The notes: generated by a model not told the origin, from the letters alone. Numbered from the stretch's first letter, positions 15,718-25,098 are shown. The stretch: DNA of 64,000 nt from Bacteroidota bacterium (GCA_025963775.1 JAOQAD010000023.1:1-64000); one strand, 5' to 3'. Program-made: numbers and translations.

Positions 15718-17148
15718 ATGGAGAAAGCATACGTAAAAGTCTGGGAGAGTTGTCTGGAGATAATAAAGGACAATGTTAGTTCACAAAGTTTCAAAACATG
15801 GTTCGAACCAATTAAGCCGGTTAAATTAAGCAGTAATGTTTTAACAATACAAGTTCCAAGTCAGTTTTTTTATGAATGGCTCGAAGAGCACTACATCACC
15901 TTACTCAAAAAAACCATCAAGAAAGAATTAGGAACAGAAGGAAGACTTGAATACAGCATCATTATGGAGAATTCCCATAATACTTCGAAACCTTACACTG
16001 TTAAAGTTCCCACTACAAGCAAGAAAGAATTAAAGAATCCTTCGGTATCAATGCCGATCGATCTTAATCAGAATACGATCCGCAATCCATTCATTATCCC
16101 GGGATTAAAAAAGGTAAATGTTGAATCACAGCTGAACCAGAATTACTCCTTCGAAAATTTAGTGGAAGGTGATTGCAACCGCCTTGCCCGCTCTGCTGGC
16201 TTTGCCGTTGCAAACAAACCGGGAGGAACTGCATTCAACCCGCTTCTCATTTACGGAGGTGTTGGCTTGGGAAAAACACATTTGGCTCACGCGATCGGTA
16301 TCCAGATCAAAAATGAATTTCCGAACAAAACAGTGCTGTATGTTTCATCTGAAAAATTCACACAGCAATACATCGATTCAGTAAGGAACAACAACCAGAA
16401 TGATTTCATTCACTTCTACCAGATGATCGATGTACTGATCATTGATGATGTTCAGTATTTTGCAGGAAAAGAAAAAACACAGGATGTATTCTTCCACATC
16501 TTCAATCACTTACACCAAACAGGTAAACAATTGGTTTTAACAGCCGATAAGCCTCCTGTTGAATTGCAGGGTTTTGAGCAGCGTTTATTATCACGCTTCA
16601 AATGGGGCCTTGCTGCAGACCTTCAAACTCCTGGACTGGAAACACGCATCGCCATCCTCGAGAAAAAAGTGTATGCCGATGGCATCGACCTGCCAAAGGA
16701 AGTGATCGAGTACCTTGCCTACAGCATTACAACCAATGTGCGTGAGCTCGAAGGCGCCCTGATCTCATTGCTGGCACAGTCATCAATGAATAAAAAAGCG
16801 ATCACGCTCGAATTAGCGAAACAAATGATCGATAAATTCGTAAAAAACACTGCACGCGAAGTTTCGATCGATTATATACAAAAAGTTGTTTGCGATTATT
16901 TCGATCTTCCGATCGAGCTTTTAAAATCAAAAACACGTAAACGTGAAGTTGTTCAGGCGCGCCAGATCGCAATGTATTTTGCGAAGAGCATGACAAAATC
17001 ATCATTGGCAACCATCGGCTTACACTGCGGCGGAAAAGATCACGCAACTGTTCTTCATGCATGCCGCACAGTAAACAACCTGATGGACACTGATAAACGT
17101 TTTAAAAACTATATCGATGAGCTTAACAAAAAAATCAGTATCCAATAA
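15718..17148 (+). CDS. dnaA: chromosomal replication initiator DnaA
   Basis: A 476-residue replication initiator. Domain I at the N-terminus (SFKTWFEPIKPVKL), a short linker, AAA+ domain III with Walker A GGVGLGKTHLAHAIG (about residue 180) and Walker B VLIIDDVQYFAGK (about residue 240), then domain IV with the DNA-binding signature CGGKDHATVLHAC (about residue 437). All parts are present and the length is normal. dnaN and the other usual origin neighbours are absent and no DnaA-box cluster is visible, so the origin may not be here. A strong terminator follows. Confidence 0.98.
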   Translation: MEKAYVKVWESCLEIIKDNVSSQSFKTWFEPIKPVKLSSNVLTIQVPSQFFYEWLEEHYITLLKKTIKKELGTEGRLEYSIIMENSHNTSKPYTVKVPTTSKKELKNPSVSMPIDLNQNTIRNPFIIPGLKKVNVESQLNQNYSFENLVEGDCNRLARSAGFAVANKPGGTAFNPLLIYGGVGLGKTHLAHAIGIQIKNEFPNKTVLYVSSEKFTQQYIDSVRNNNQNDFIHFYQMIDVLIIDDVQYFAGKEKTQDVFFHIFNHLHQTGKQLVLTADKPPVELQGFEQRLLSRFKWGLAADLQTPGLETRIAILEKKVYADGIDLPKEVIEYLAYSITTNVRELEGALISLLAQSSMNKKAITLELAKQMIDKFVKNTAREVSIDYIQKVVCDYFDLPIELLKSKTRKREVVQARQIAMYFAKSMTKSSLATIGLHCGGKDHATVLHACRTVNNLMDTDKRFKNYIDELNKKISIQ

Positions 17149-17179
17149 TACTAAAGATAAATCTCTCTGAATTAAGAAT

Positions 17180-17208
17180 AGGAACCAGGACACCCTGGTT
17201 CCTATTTT
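17180..17208 (+). terminator. rho-independent terminator of dnaA
   Basis: A perfect 10-base stem (AGGAACCAGG/CCTGGTTCCT), a 4-base loop and a T run, 31 bases past the dnaA stop. Confidence 0.9.
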
Positions 17209-17230
17209 TATATACACCGGTTTTGAAACT

Positions 17231-20200
17231 GTGAGAATACAAAAGCTGCTACACTTCCACTTCTTACTGATCGTATGCTGTACGATCTGCATCAACCTGC
17301 CTGCCCAGAATTTCAATTTCAAGAATTATTCGCTCGATGACGGATTATCACAATCCGAGATCAACTGCATTTACGAAGACAGCCGGGGATATCTCTGGAT
17401 GGGAACTTCAGGAGGAGGCCTCAACCGATTCGATGGCATTTCCTTTAAAGTGTACGAACAAAAGGACGGATTGTGCAGCCAGATCATCACCGCGATCACA
17501 GAAGATACAAAAGGCAATCTCTGGATCGGCGGACAGCAGGGATCGCTTTGCATCTTCAACGGAAAAACATTTTCAAAGGTGCTTAATGGCGATAAGGAAT
17601 TCGCATTGAAAGGCCGCATCGATTTCATTTCGGTGGATGATAACAACAATGTGATCATTGGCTCCGACAACGGCCTTTACATGTATAACGAAAAACATAT
17701 AGAGCAGCTCAGCATCACCGGAGACACTGTTAAGAATTACACGGTCAACTGCTTTAAGAAAGACAGCCGCAACATTACCTGGATCGGAACCTCGAAAGGA
17801 GTGCTTGTGTTGAAGAACCATTCCCTGCTCCACATTTCCGATCCCGGTTTCAACAGCTACATGAACATCACCTCCATCACCGAGGACATTTACGGAAACC
17901 TGTGGGTGGTAAAAGATCACAAGGAGTTTTACATCATAAAGATCGTTGGCCCTTCACATTACCAGGTAAAGATCCTGAAAGTAGATTCCATTCCGTCTCC
18001 CGCCAACATCGATATCTCGGCATTGCATTTCGATAAGCGCAACCAGCTCTGGATCGCGAGCGACAATAAAGGCATCGTTAAAGTGTCCGGTAACGGTTAC
18101 GCTCAATTCGACCAGCACAGCGGGCTTTCAGTAGAGAACATCAGGAACATCTTCGAAGATTCATCGGGCAACCTCTGGTTCGGTACAAGTGGTGGCGGGC
18201 TCATCCGCTTCAGCAACCAGGCATTTGCTTACTTCGATAACCTCGAAGGATTTAACTCGCCGGATATTTTCGCAATCAACGCAGACAAGGACAATACGAT
18301 CTGGATCGGCACACAGCTGCATGGCATTTACAAATTCGATGGCAAAAGCACAACAAAGGTCCCTGTATTCAATGATTCGGAGGTGCGCAGCATTTTCACC
18401 GACAGCAAAGGCATTACATGGTTCGGGAGCGCTGAGGGCATCCGTTTGTATGATGGAAAAACATTCAGGCCATTTGAGCCTGCTGCGGAGCTCAAAAACA
18501 TCCGTGGAATTTTTGAGGACAGCAAAGGCAACATGTGGATCGGCACCAAAGGAAACGGTGTTTACATTTATGAAGATAAGAAGCTGGAAAAACTGGCGGA
18601 CGCGCATGACAATGCCTATTCATTTGTGGAAGACACAAAAGGCAATGTGTGGATCGGGACAGGCGCCGGCATTTATGTTTACAGCAATAAGAAAAAGGTT
18701 AAGCATTATTCCATTGCAGATGGCATCTGCAATTCCTATGCAGGAAGCATGGTGAAAGACAAGTACGGCAACATCTGGGTAGGCACTGATAATTGCGTCG
18801 CGAAATTCGATGGAAACAAATTCACAAGCTATGGTGTTGAAGAAGGGCTCACCTCCGGGACAGTTTACCTCATCAATGCTGACAGCCTCGGGAATGTTTG
18901 GGTGGGCACCAATAAGGGCCTCGATAAAATTGTGCTGAACAGCAAAGGGGAGATTGAAAGCATCCACAATTACGGAAAAGCGGAAGGCTTCAAAGGAATA
19001 GAATGCAATTCAAGGTCGACCTGCACCGATAAAAATGGCAACCTCTGGTTCGGCACGATCAAGGGTGCGATCAAATTCAACCCGCATGAAGACATCAATG
19101 CGGCCAAAGAGCTCCCGATCACGCACATTACCAGCATCAAGCTTTTTTATGAAGATGTTGACTGGAGCAACTATTCCGATTCTGTGTCCACCTGGTTTGG
19201 TGTCCCCCAGAACGCACTGATCCCTTACGATAACGACCAGATCACTTTTGAATTTTCAGCAATCAGCAAAACTTTCCCGGAGAACCTGCGCTACAGCTTT
19301 ATGCTCGAAGGCTTTGACAAAGACTGGAGCCCTGCCGACGACAATCATTCTGCCTCCTACTCCAACCTGCAGCCGGGCACATATACATTCAAGGTAAAAT
19401 CACAAAACAAAAGCGGGAGCTGGAGCGAGAATATTGAAACGTTCACTTTCAGCATCAGGACGCCTTTCTGGAAATCGTGGTGGTTCATCCTGCTTGTGCT
19501 TGCAGGCATTTCCGGGCTGATCTATTTTTACAATATCTACAGGAAGAAGAAGCATGAGCTTCACAAAGAGCGGTTGGAGAAGATCATCCGTGAGCGTACT
19601 TCGGAGATCATTAAGCAGCGTGATGAAAAAGAAATCCTTTTAAAAGAAGTACATCACCGCGTAAAAAATAATTTACAGATCATCAACAGCCTGATCAATA
19701 TCCAGTCGGATTACGTGAGTGATGCCGTTTCACTCGAGCTGTTCAAAGAGATCAGGAACCGGATCCGCACCATTTCGCTGGTGCATGAAAAGCTGTACAA
19801 GTCGCAGGATTACGCCAACATCAATGTAAAGGAATACATCAACATGCTGGTGGAAAACCTGATCGACACCTATAGCTTTGATAAAAATATAGAGCTGAAG
19901 GTAAACCTGCAGGTGGAATATTTCAACCTGAACACCATCATTCCATTGGGATTATTATTGAATGAAGTTATTTCCAACTCTTTCAAATATGCTTTTAACG
20001 AAACCAACGACGGCATCATCGAGATCACACTCGAACGCTTCGGGCCGGATAATTTTGTGCTCATCATCGGCGACAATGGCAAGGGCTATGACAATGATCC
20101 TTTCCGCGGCGAAAGCATCACGCTGGGACTTGAGCTGGTGAGGATCCTTTCGGACCAGCTGAATGGAAAAGTGGAAAAACTGAAACAAAAAGGAACATAT

Positions 20201-20233
20201 TACAGGCTTGAATTTAAACCTTTGAAAGATTGA
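17231..20233 (+). CDS. two-propeller sensor histidine kinase (HisKA_2 type)
   Basis: A 1000-residue membrane sensor kinase starting at a GTG (17231). After the signal peptide (ending NLPAQ) come 14 Reg_prop blades with the repeating EDSxGNLWxGT pattern, enough for two 7-bladed periplasmic propellers. A Y_Y_Y domain follows (RYSFMLEGFDKDWS, SYSNLQPGTYTFKV), then one membrane helix (WWFILLVLAGISGLIYFY), a coiled coil and a kinase core of the HisKA_2 group: H-box KEVHHRVKNNLQ, N-box LLLNEVISNSFKYAF, IGDNGKGYD. There is no fused receiver or AraC domain, unlike many Bacteroides propeller sensors. The ligand is unknown. Confidence 0.93.
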   Translation: MRIQKLLHFHFLLIVCCTICINLPAQNFNFKNYSLDDGLSQSEINCIYEDSRGYLWMGTSGGGLNRFDGISFKVYEQKDGLCSQIITAITEDTKGNLWIGGQQGSLCIFNGKTFSKVLNGDKEFALKGRIDFISVDDNNNVIIGSDNGLYMYNEKHIEQLSITGDTVKNYTVNCFKKDSRNITWIGTSKGVLVLKNHSLLHISDPGFNSYMNITSITEDIYGNLWVVKDHKEFYIIKIVGPSHYQVKILKVDSIPSPANIDISALHFDKRNQLWIASDNKGIVKVSGNGYAQFDQHSGLSVENIRNIFEDSSGNLWFGTSGGGLIRFSNQAFAYFDNLEGFNSPDIFAINADKDNTIWIGTQLHGIYKFDGKSTTKVPVFNDSEVRSIFTDSKGITWFGSAEGIRLYDGKTFRPFEPAAELKNIRGIFEDSKGNMWIGTKGNGVYIYEDKKLEKLADAHDNAYSFVEDTKGNVWIGTGAGIYVYSNKKKVKHYSIADGICNSYAGSMVKDKYGNIWVGTDNCVAKFDGNKFTSYGVEEGLTSGTVYLINADSLGNVWVGTNKGLDKIVLNSKGEIESIHNYGKAEGFKGIECNSRSTCTDKNGNLWFGTIKGAIKFNPHEDINAAKELPITHITSIKLFYEDVDWSNYSDSVSTWFGVPQNALIPYDNDQITFEFSAISKTFPENLRYSFMLEGFDKDWSPADDNHSASYSNLQPGTYTFKVKSQNKSGSWSENIETFTFSIRTPFWKSWWFILLVLAGISGLIYFYNIYRKKKHELHKERLEKIIRERTSEIIKQRDEKEILLKEVHHRVKNNLQIINSLINIQSDYVSDAVSLELFKEIRNRIRTISLVHEKLYKSQDYANINVKEYINMLVENLIDTYSFDKNIELKVNLQVEYFNLNTIIPLGLLLNEVISNSFKYAFNETNDGIIEITLERFGPDNFVLIIGDNGKGYDNDPFRGESITLGLELVRILSDQLNGKVEKLKQKGTYYRLEFKPLKD

Positions 20234-20241
20234 ATTGATTT

Positions 20242-20706
20242 ATGACAAAAGTATTAATGGTTTGCCTCGGCAACATTTGCAGGTCCCCGCTTGCCGAAGG
20301 GATCTTAAGAGTAAAAGCGGAAAAAGCAGGACTTTATGTGGAGATCGACTCGGCAGGAACATCCAATTACCACCTTGGTGAGAACCCCGATAAGCGTACT
20401 GTGATCAATGCAGCCAGGCATGCTGTGGATGTTGCCAAACTAAAAGCACGCCAGTTCTCTGTGAGCGACTTTGATGAGTTCGACCACATCTTTGTGATGG
20501 ACCGCTCCAATTATGCAGATGTGCTTTCACTCGCAAGAAATGATGATGACAGGCATAAAGTGGAGATGATCCTGAACCGCGTGTATCCGGGATCCGATAT
20601 GTCGGTGCCCGATCCTTACTTCGGCGGCGAGCAGGGATTTGAAAATGTATTCATCCTGCTGGACAAGGCATGTGATGTGATCGTAAGCTCTCTTCTCAGA
20701 TCATGA
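20242..20706 (+). CDS. low-molecular-weight protein-tyrosine phosphatase
   Basis: A 154-residue cytoplasmic phosphatase. The P-loop is MVCLGNICRSPLAEG (Cys8, Arg14) and the general-acid loop is VPDPYFGGEQGF, which matches true tyrosine phosphatases rather than arsenate reductases. No exopolysaccharide tyrosine kinase lies nearby, so the target is unclear. It starts 8 bases after the propeller kinase and its stop overlaps the next start by 4 bases (ATGA), so these three genes probably form one operon. Confidence 0.93.
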   Translation: MTKVLMVCLGNICRSPLAEGILRVKAEKAGLYVEIDSAGTSNYHLGENPDKRTVINAARHAVDVAKLKARQFSVSDFDEFDHIFVMDRSNYADVLSLARNDDDRHKVEMILNRVYPGSDMSVPDPYFGGEQGFENVFILLDKACDVIVSSLLRS

Positions 20707-21413
20707 AGAACGGAATCCTTTACCTCATCCCCACTACGCTTGGCGATACCGCCGAAACAATGGACGTGCTTCCTGTAAAAGTGAACCAGGTGATCAACAC
20801 CATCGATGAATACATCGTTGAGAATGAAAAATCAGCACGGCACTACCTGAAGAAAATGGGCATTCAAAAGCCTTTGCAGGAGATCATCCTGCATCCGCTG
20901 AACCAGCATACCGAAGCAGGAGAAATTTCCGGCTACCTCAATTCCATCTCTGAAGGAAAAAACATCGGCATCATTTCAGAAGCGGGTTGCCCGGGTGTTG
21001 CCGATCCCGGCGCCGAAGTGGTGAAGCTTGCACATGAAAAGAACATCACTGTTGTTCCGCTTGTCGGCCCCTCTTCTATCCTGCTTTCGCTGATGGCATC
21101 GGGATTCAACGGACAGAATTTTGCATTCAACGGATACCTTCCGAAAGAACGCGGCGAAAGGATCAAAAAGATCAAAGAGCTGGAAAACCTTGCCATTAAA
21201 AGAAACCAGGCACAGCTCTTCATTGAAACGCCGTACCGCAACATGCACCTGCTCGAAGACCTTATTGCAAATTGCGACAAGCAAACCAGGCTCTGCATTG
21301 CCTGCGATGTTACCTTAGCTACAGAGCTCATCAAAACAAAAACGATCAGCGACTGGAAAAAACAATTGCCGGAGCTGAACAAACGTCCTACTATTTTCCT
21401 GATCGGCCGGTGA
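20703..21413 (+). CDS. RsmI-like SAM-dependent methyltransferase
   Basis: A 236-residue tetrapyrrole-methylase-fold enzyme. LYLIPTTLGD at the N-terminus, GIISEAGCPGVADPGAEVV, and PLVGPSSILLSLMASGFNGQ fit the RsmI group, which 2'-O-methylates C1402 of 16S rRNA. It is shorter than classic RsmI (about 280 residues) and lacks its C-terminal domain; this short form is common in Bacteroidota, so the exact substrate is less certain. Confidence 0.85.
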   Translation: MKNGILYLIPTTLGDTAETMDVLPVKVNQVINTIDEYIVENEKSARHYLKKMGIQKPLQEIILHPLNQHTEAGEISGYLNSISEGKNIGIISEAGCPGVADPGAEVVKLAHEKNITVVPLVGPSSILLSLMASGFNGQNFAFNGYLPKERGERIKKIKELENLAIKRNQAQLFIETPYRNMHLLEDLIANCDKQTRLCIACDVTLATELIKTKTISDWKKQLPELNKRPTIFLIGR

Positions 21414-21462
21414 TCTCCGGATCCTAATTTACATTGATATGCAATGTATAAATTAATAATTC

Positions 21463-21653
21463 GCTCCTCCGGAGCTCTTGTTTCATCGCGTTAATAATCT
21501 TGTCTATTAATAATATGCTCCTCCGGAGCATTATTTTTTGGTTGGAACAGGCCGCTCTTATGTGTTTAGCATTTCATCATTTTTTGCTAATACTCCGGAG
21601 GAGTATATTATTAATAACACTTCCGCACCCACATTTCAGCGCTCCGGAGGAGC
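21463..21653. repeat. nested inverted CTCCGGAG palindromes
   Basis: Four 13-base elements: GCTCCTCCGGAGC at 21463-21475 and 21517-21529, then inverted copies ACTCCGGAGGAGT at 21592-21604 and GCTCCGGAGGAGC at 21641-21653. Flanks are shared in a nested way: copies 1 and 4 both have TAATAATTC, copies 2 and 3 both have TTAATAATAT, so the block is a large imperfect inverted repeat. This accounts for most of the 339-base gap 21414-21752; no gene is seen. Confidence 0.75.
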
Positions 21654-21713
21654 GAATTATTACTTTCAAAACTCTACACCACAACTAAATCATACACATA
21701 CAACAAAATAATC

Positions 21714-21721
21714 TATATTTG
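21714..21721 (+). promoter_or_regulatory. candidate -7 box of the three-repeat protein gene
   Basis: TATATTTG is an exact TAnnTTTG match, 31 bases before the ATG at 21753. No TTG is seen at the -33 position. Confidence 0.4.
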
Positions 21722-21752
21722 ATCACTGGCACATCATCTTAAAAACTATAAC

Positions 21753-22319
21753 ATGAAATCACTCAAACTTGCATTACTTGTACTCCTGATCAGCACAAGC
21801 ATTTTGAAATCCCAGAACAACGTACGCATGACCTCCTATTTTGATGTAGGCGATAAAAAAAGCTATTATCTTGCCTGGGATATTAAAACAGGAAAATCCG
21901 TTCAGTATTATTGGGACGGTAACACAAGCAAATGGCTCTCCTTCGAGATCAACCTTCCTGCGCAGCCGGTACCGGGAGCAACGGGCAATATTATGTTTGA
22001 TGTATATTATGATCACACCGATGGCAAAGCCTATTACACAGCATGGGATACAAAAACAGGAAAATCCATCCAGTACTACTGGGACGGGAATGCCACGAAA
22101 TGGAGTCCCTTTGAGATCAACCTTCCGGCGAGCCCTTTGCCTGGCGCAACCGGCGAGATCATGATCAAAAGCTATTTTGATTCCAACGACAGCAAAGCGT
22201 ATTACATTGTGTACGATACCAATGGCGGAAAATCTATCCAGTATTACTGGAACGGCAGCAGCACCAAATGGGATGCATTCGAGATCAACCTCCCGGAGAA
22301 GCCTTTGATGGGAAAATAA
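21753..22319 (+). CDS. secreted protein with three internal repeats
   Basis: I do not recognise this 188-residue protein. A signal peptide (MKSLKLALLVLLISTSILKS) is followed by three repeats of about 56 residues. Each holds a YFD or YYD start, the core KAYYxxxDxxxGKSIQYYWDG and a tail KWxxFEINLPxxPLPGATG. The aromatic, alternating pattern suggests three blades or strands of a beta structure, perhaps for ligand binding. Divergence between repeats shows an old duplication kept under selection. It is flanked by palindromes on one side and a convergent glycosyltransferase on the other. Confidence 0.75.
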   Translation: MKSLKLALLVLLISTSILKSQNNVRMTSYFDVGDKKSYYLAWDIKTGKSVQYYWDGNTSKWLSFEINLPAQPVPGATGNIMFDVYYDHTDGKAYYTAWDTKTGKSIQYYWDGNATKWSPFEINLPASPLPGATGEIMIKSYFDSNDSKAYYIVYDTNGGKSIQYYWNGSSTKWDAFEINLPEKPLMGK

Positions 22320-22327
22320 AATGTAGC

Positions 22328-23278
22328 TTAAAGTTTTTTCTCGATCAGGTATTTGTTGCGATCGGAAGAATTACGGGAAACAAGCTCGCCTAAAAATCCT
22401 GCGAGGAAAAGCTGTGTGCCTATTACCATCGCTATCAGTGCCATGTAGAACAAAGGCTTATCCGTTACATCGCGTGTAGGGATATGAAAAGCCGATTTGT
22501 ACAGCTTCTCGCCTGTGAGCCAGAGCGTAAGCAAACCGCCCAGGAGGAAGCTGATCGTTCCATACAATCCGAAAAAGTGCATCGGGCGCTTTCCGAATTT
22601 CGACATGAAAGAGATCGACAGGAGATCAAGAAAGCCATTGATAAAGCGTTCCAGCCCGAACTTGGTAGTTCCGTATTTTCGCTCCCGGTGAGCAACCTCT
22701 TTCTCCTCGATCTTTGTGAAGCCTGCCCATTTGGCAATTACCGGGATGTAGCGGTGCATTTCCCCGTACACTTCAATGCTTTTTACAACATCTTTGCGAT
22801 AAGCTTTCAGTCCGCAGTTAAAATCATGCAGGTTATTAATGCCGCTCATTTTGCGGGTTGCCCAGTTGAATAATTTGGTGGGGATCGTTTTTGTAAGCGG
22901 ATCGTAGCGTTTCTTTTTCCAGCCCGAAACAAGGTCGTGGCCATCGGTAATGATCATTTTGTACAATCCGGGAATTTCATCGGGAGAATCCTGGAGATCG
23001 GCATCCATGGTGATGATCACATCGCCCTGCGTGGCTTCAAAGCCAACATTCAGCGCCGCTGACTTACCGTAATTCCTTCTGAATTTGATGCCGTGAACAT
23101 TCGGATTTTTCAGTGCAAGCGCTTCGATCACCTGCCAGGACCGGTCTTTGCTGCCATCGTCCACAAACAGGATCTCGTAACTGAATTGATTTTCCTCCAT
23201 CACTCTCACGATCCAGTCGTGCAGCTCCGGCAATGATTCATCTTCGTTAAAAAGCGGTATGACCACTGAAATATTCAT
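22328..23278 (-). CDS. family 2 glycosyltransferase, polyprenyl-phosphate type
   Basis: A 316-residue membrane-bound GT2 enzyme like DPM1, GtrB or ArnC. The N-terminal GT-A domain has VVIPLFNEDESLPEL, VDDGSKDRSW and the metal-binding MDADLQDSPDEIP. Two C-terminal membrane helices (FGLYGTISFLLGGLLTLWL and FYMALIAMVIGTQLFLAGFL) anchor it in the inner membrane. It probably moves a sugar from a nucleotide donor to undecaprenyl phosphate; the sugar is not clear. It converges on the three-repeat protein gene with 8 bases between. Confidence 0.93.
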   Translation of the reverse strand: MNISVVIPLFNEDESLPELHDWIVRVMEENQFSYEILFVDDGSKDRSWQVIEALALKNPNVHGIKFRRNYGKSAALNVGFEATQGDVIITMDADLQDSPDEIPGLYKMIITDGHDLVSGWKKKRYDPLTKTIPTKLFNWATRKMSGINNLHDFNCGLKAYRKDVVKSIEVYGEMHRYIPVIAKWAGFTKIEEKEVAHRERKYGTTKFGLERFINGFLDLLSISFMSKFGKRPMHFFGLYGTISFLLGGLLTLWLTGEKLYKSAFHIPTRDVTDKPLFYMALIAMVIGTQLFLAGFLGELVSRNSSDRNKYLIEKKL

Positions 23279-23510
23279 CAGGACAAATATATATACAAAC
23301 CAATTACGAATTACGAAATTCTCTGAATAAGGAATGAAAGCGGGCAGAATTAAGCAATTTTAACAAAGGAACGGATCAGTTCCTGATATGTCCGCCGAAA
23401 ATGCGGCCAACCCGAACTGGCATTTTACAGGGATTAAACTTGCTTCAAAAAAATCAGCCTGTAAATCTGAAAAAACCGGCAATTCAATTAGGAACTTCCC
23501 GGATTATTCC

Positions 23511-23518
23511 TACTTTTG
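23511..23518 (+). promoter_or_regulatory. -7 box of the SRP RNA
   Basis: TACTTTTG matches TAnnTTTG exactly and ends 4 bases before the first paired base of the SRP RNA (23523), which fits a start site at the RNA 5' end. Confidence 0.6.
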
Positions 23519-23522
23519 TGGC

Positions 23523-23619
23523 GGGGTAAGTCTTATACAACCAGCTCCCTTCAACCCTCCAGGTGCGGAAGCAAGCAAAGGTAACAGGTCGTAGCGGTGT
23601 GCTGTAAGTAGCTTACCCC
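23523..23619 (+). ncRNA. ffs: signal recognition particle RNA, small bacterial type
   Basis: About 97 nt. The ends GGGGTAAG (23523-23530) and CTTACCCC (23612-23619) pair perfectly. The tip holds the SRP motif GGTGCGGAAGCAAGCAAAGG with the GGAA tetraloop that binds Ffh. The body (CAACCAGCTCCCTTCAACC, then GGTCGTAGCGGTGTGCTGTA) resembles SRP RNAs of other Bacteroidota. An exact -7 box lies just upstream and T-rich sequence just downstream. It acts with Ffh and with FtsY (39006-39959) in membrane protein targeting. Confidence 0.93.
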
Positions 23620-23688
23620 TTCTTTTTTCCTTTTTACAGGGAGTTTTCCATACTTTTCCACATTCACTTTTTAATCGGCAGATCTTCC

Positions 23689-23696
23689 TAATTTTG
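23689..23696 (+). promoter_or_regulatory. candidate -7 box of fsa
   Basis: TAATTTTG, an exact TAnnTTTG match, lies 41 bases before the aldolase ATG. The -33 region is not clear. Confidence 0.4.
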
Positions 23697-23737
23697 CGGG
23701 AGCAATCAGCCATTAACCTAATCAACTCCTATTCATT

Positions 23738-24385
23738 ATGAAATTTTTTATCGATACCGCAAACCTTGAACAAATAAAAGAAGCACAGGACCTCGGCGTG
23801 CTGGATGGCGTTACCACCAATCCTTCCCTGATGGCGAAAGAAGGCATCAAAGGACAGGAGAACATCCTGAAGCACTATGTTGACATCTGCAACATTGTTA
23901 CCGGTGATGTGAGCGCGGAAGTGATCGCCACCGATTTTGACGGCATGGTAAAAGAAGGCGAAGCGCTTGCAAAGCTGCACAAACGCATCGTTGTGAAAAT
24001 TCCGATGATCAAGGACGGCATTAAGGCCATCAAATATTTTTCCTCAAAAGGCATCCGCACCAACTGCACGCTTGTATTTTCTGCAGGACAGGCATTGCTT
24101 GCTGCAAAAGCAGGAGCATCGTATGTTTCCCCCTTTATCGGCCGCCTCGATGATGTTTCCACAGATGGATTAAGGCTTATCGAAGACATCCGCCTGATCT
24201 ATGACAATTACGCTTACGAAACAGAGATCCTTGCTGCATCTGTGCGCCACCCGATGCACATCATCAATTGCGCGCAGATCGGTGCCGATGTGGTAACATG
24301 CCCGCTGAGCGCGATCACCGCATTGTTAAAGCATCCTTTAACCGACAGCGGACTGGCACAGTTCTTAGCTGACGCGAAAAAATAA
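23738..24385 (+). CDS. fsa: fructose-6-phosphate aldolase / transaldolase-like
   Basis: A 215-residue TIM-barrel enzyme of the small transaldolase group. Active-site residues: Asp6 (FFIDTANL), Asn28 (GVTTNPS) and the Schiff-base Lys87 (IVVKIPM), matching Asp6, Asn28 and Lys85 of E. coli FSA. Proteins of this length act either as fructose-6-phosphate aldolase or as true transaldolase; sequence alone does not settle which. It has its own promoter and terminator. Confidence 0.92.
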   Translation: MKFFIDTANLEQIKEAQDLGVLDGVTTNPSLMAKEGIKGQENILKHYVDICNIVTGDVSAEVIATDFDGMVKEGEALAKLHKRIVVKIPMIKDGIKAIKYFSSKGIRTNCTLVFSAGQALLAAKAGASYVSPFIGRLDDVSTDGLRLIEDIRLIYDNYAYETEILAASVRHPMHIINCAQIGADVVTCPLSAITALLKHPLTDSGLAQFLADAKK

Positions 24386-24391
24386 AACACG

Positions 24392-24418
24392 AAAGCCCCT
24401 CCAGCCGAGGGGCTTTTT
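24392..24418 (+). terminator. rho-independent terminator of fsa
   Basis: A perfect 9-base stem (AAAGCCCCT/AGGGGCTTT) with a 7-base loop and a T run, 7 bases past the stop. Confidence 0.9.
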
Positions 24419-24477
24419 AAATGCTGTTCATTTTATTTCTCAGCGCTCACAGGAATAAAATTTGTCCTTATAAAATC

Positions 24478-25098
24478 ATGCTGCTACGGATCAACCCAAC
24501 AAAGCCGAATTACGATGAGATCGCACAGGTGGTCACCTGCCTGCGTGATGGCGGCGTTGTGATTTACCCGACCGATACGGTTTACGGCATTGGCTGTGAC
24601 ATCACGCGGCAGCGGGCTGTTGAGCGCGTCTGCAAACTCAAAGGCATCCAGCCGGAAAAAGCGAACTTCTCTTTCATCTGCAGCGACCTGAGCCATCTTT
24701 CCGACTATACCAAACCAATCGATACCACCACTTTTAAGCTGATGAAGAAAGCGCTGCCCGGTCCTTTCACCTTTATCCTGGAAGCAAACAACAGCGTACC
24801 CAAACTGTTCCGGAGCAATAAAAAAACGGTCGGGATCCGTGTGCCTGATAACCAGATCTGCCTCGAAATGGTGAAGCAGCTCGGCAACCCGGTGATGAGC
24901 ACCTCTGTGCACGACGATGATGAGATCATTGAATACACCACCGACCCGGACCTGATCTATGAAAAATATAAAAACCTTGTAGATATAGTAATTGCAGGCG
25001 GTTTCGGGAACAACGAGCCTTCCACTGTTGTGGACTGCAGTTCCGGTAATTTTACGATCATCCGCCAGGGGTTGGGCGTTCTTGAAGAGTTTTTGTAA
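24478..25098 (+). CDS. Sua5/YciO/YrdC family protein
   Basis: A 206-residue protein from the ATG at 24478 ([14 protein letters not shown]); a reading from 24421 would begin right after the fsa terminator and adds a poor N-terminus. [40 protein letters not shown] and VGIRVPD form the ATP and threonine pocket of threonylcarbamoyl-AMP synthases. The LLRINP start and [12 protein letters not shown] fit the YciO branch better than the essential TsaC/Sua5 branch, so a role in tRNA t6A synthesis is likely but not certain. Confidence 0.88.
   Translation: MLLRINPTKPNYDEIAQVVTCLRDGGVVIYPTDTVYGIGCDITRQRAVERVCKLKGIQPEKANFSFICSDLSHLSDYTKPIDTTTFKLMKKALPGPFTFILEANNSVPKLFRSNKKTVGIRVPDNQICLEMVKQLGNPVMSTSVHDDDEIIEYTTDPDLIYEKYKNLVDIVIAGGFGNNEPSTVVDCSSGNFTIIRQGLGVLEEFL

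Noticed and set aside
20242-20706. Second arsenate reductase
   Set aside because: It has the CX5R loop but lacks the Cys82/Cys86-type pair and has a DPYFGG acid loop typical of tyrosine phosphatases.
24421-24477. Longer start for the Sua5/YciO gene
   Set aside because: It would begin inside the tail of the fsa terminator and add a stretch not seen in the family.
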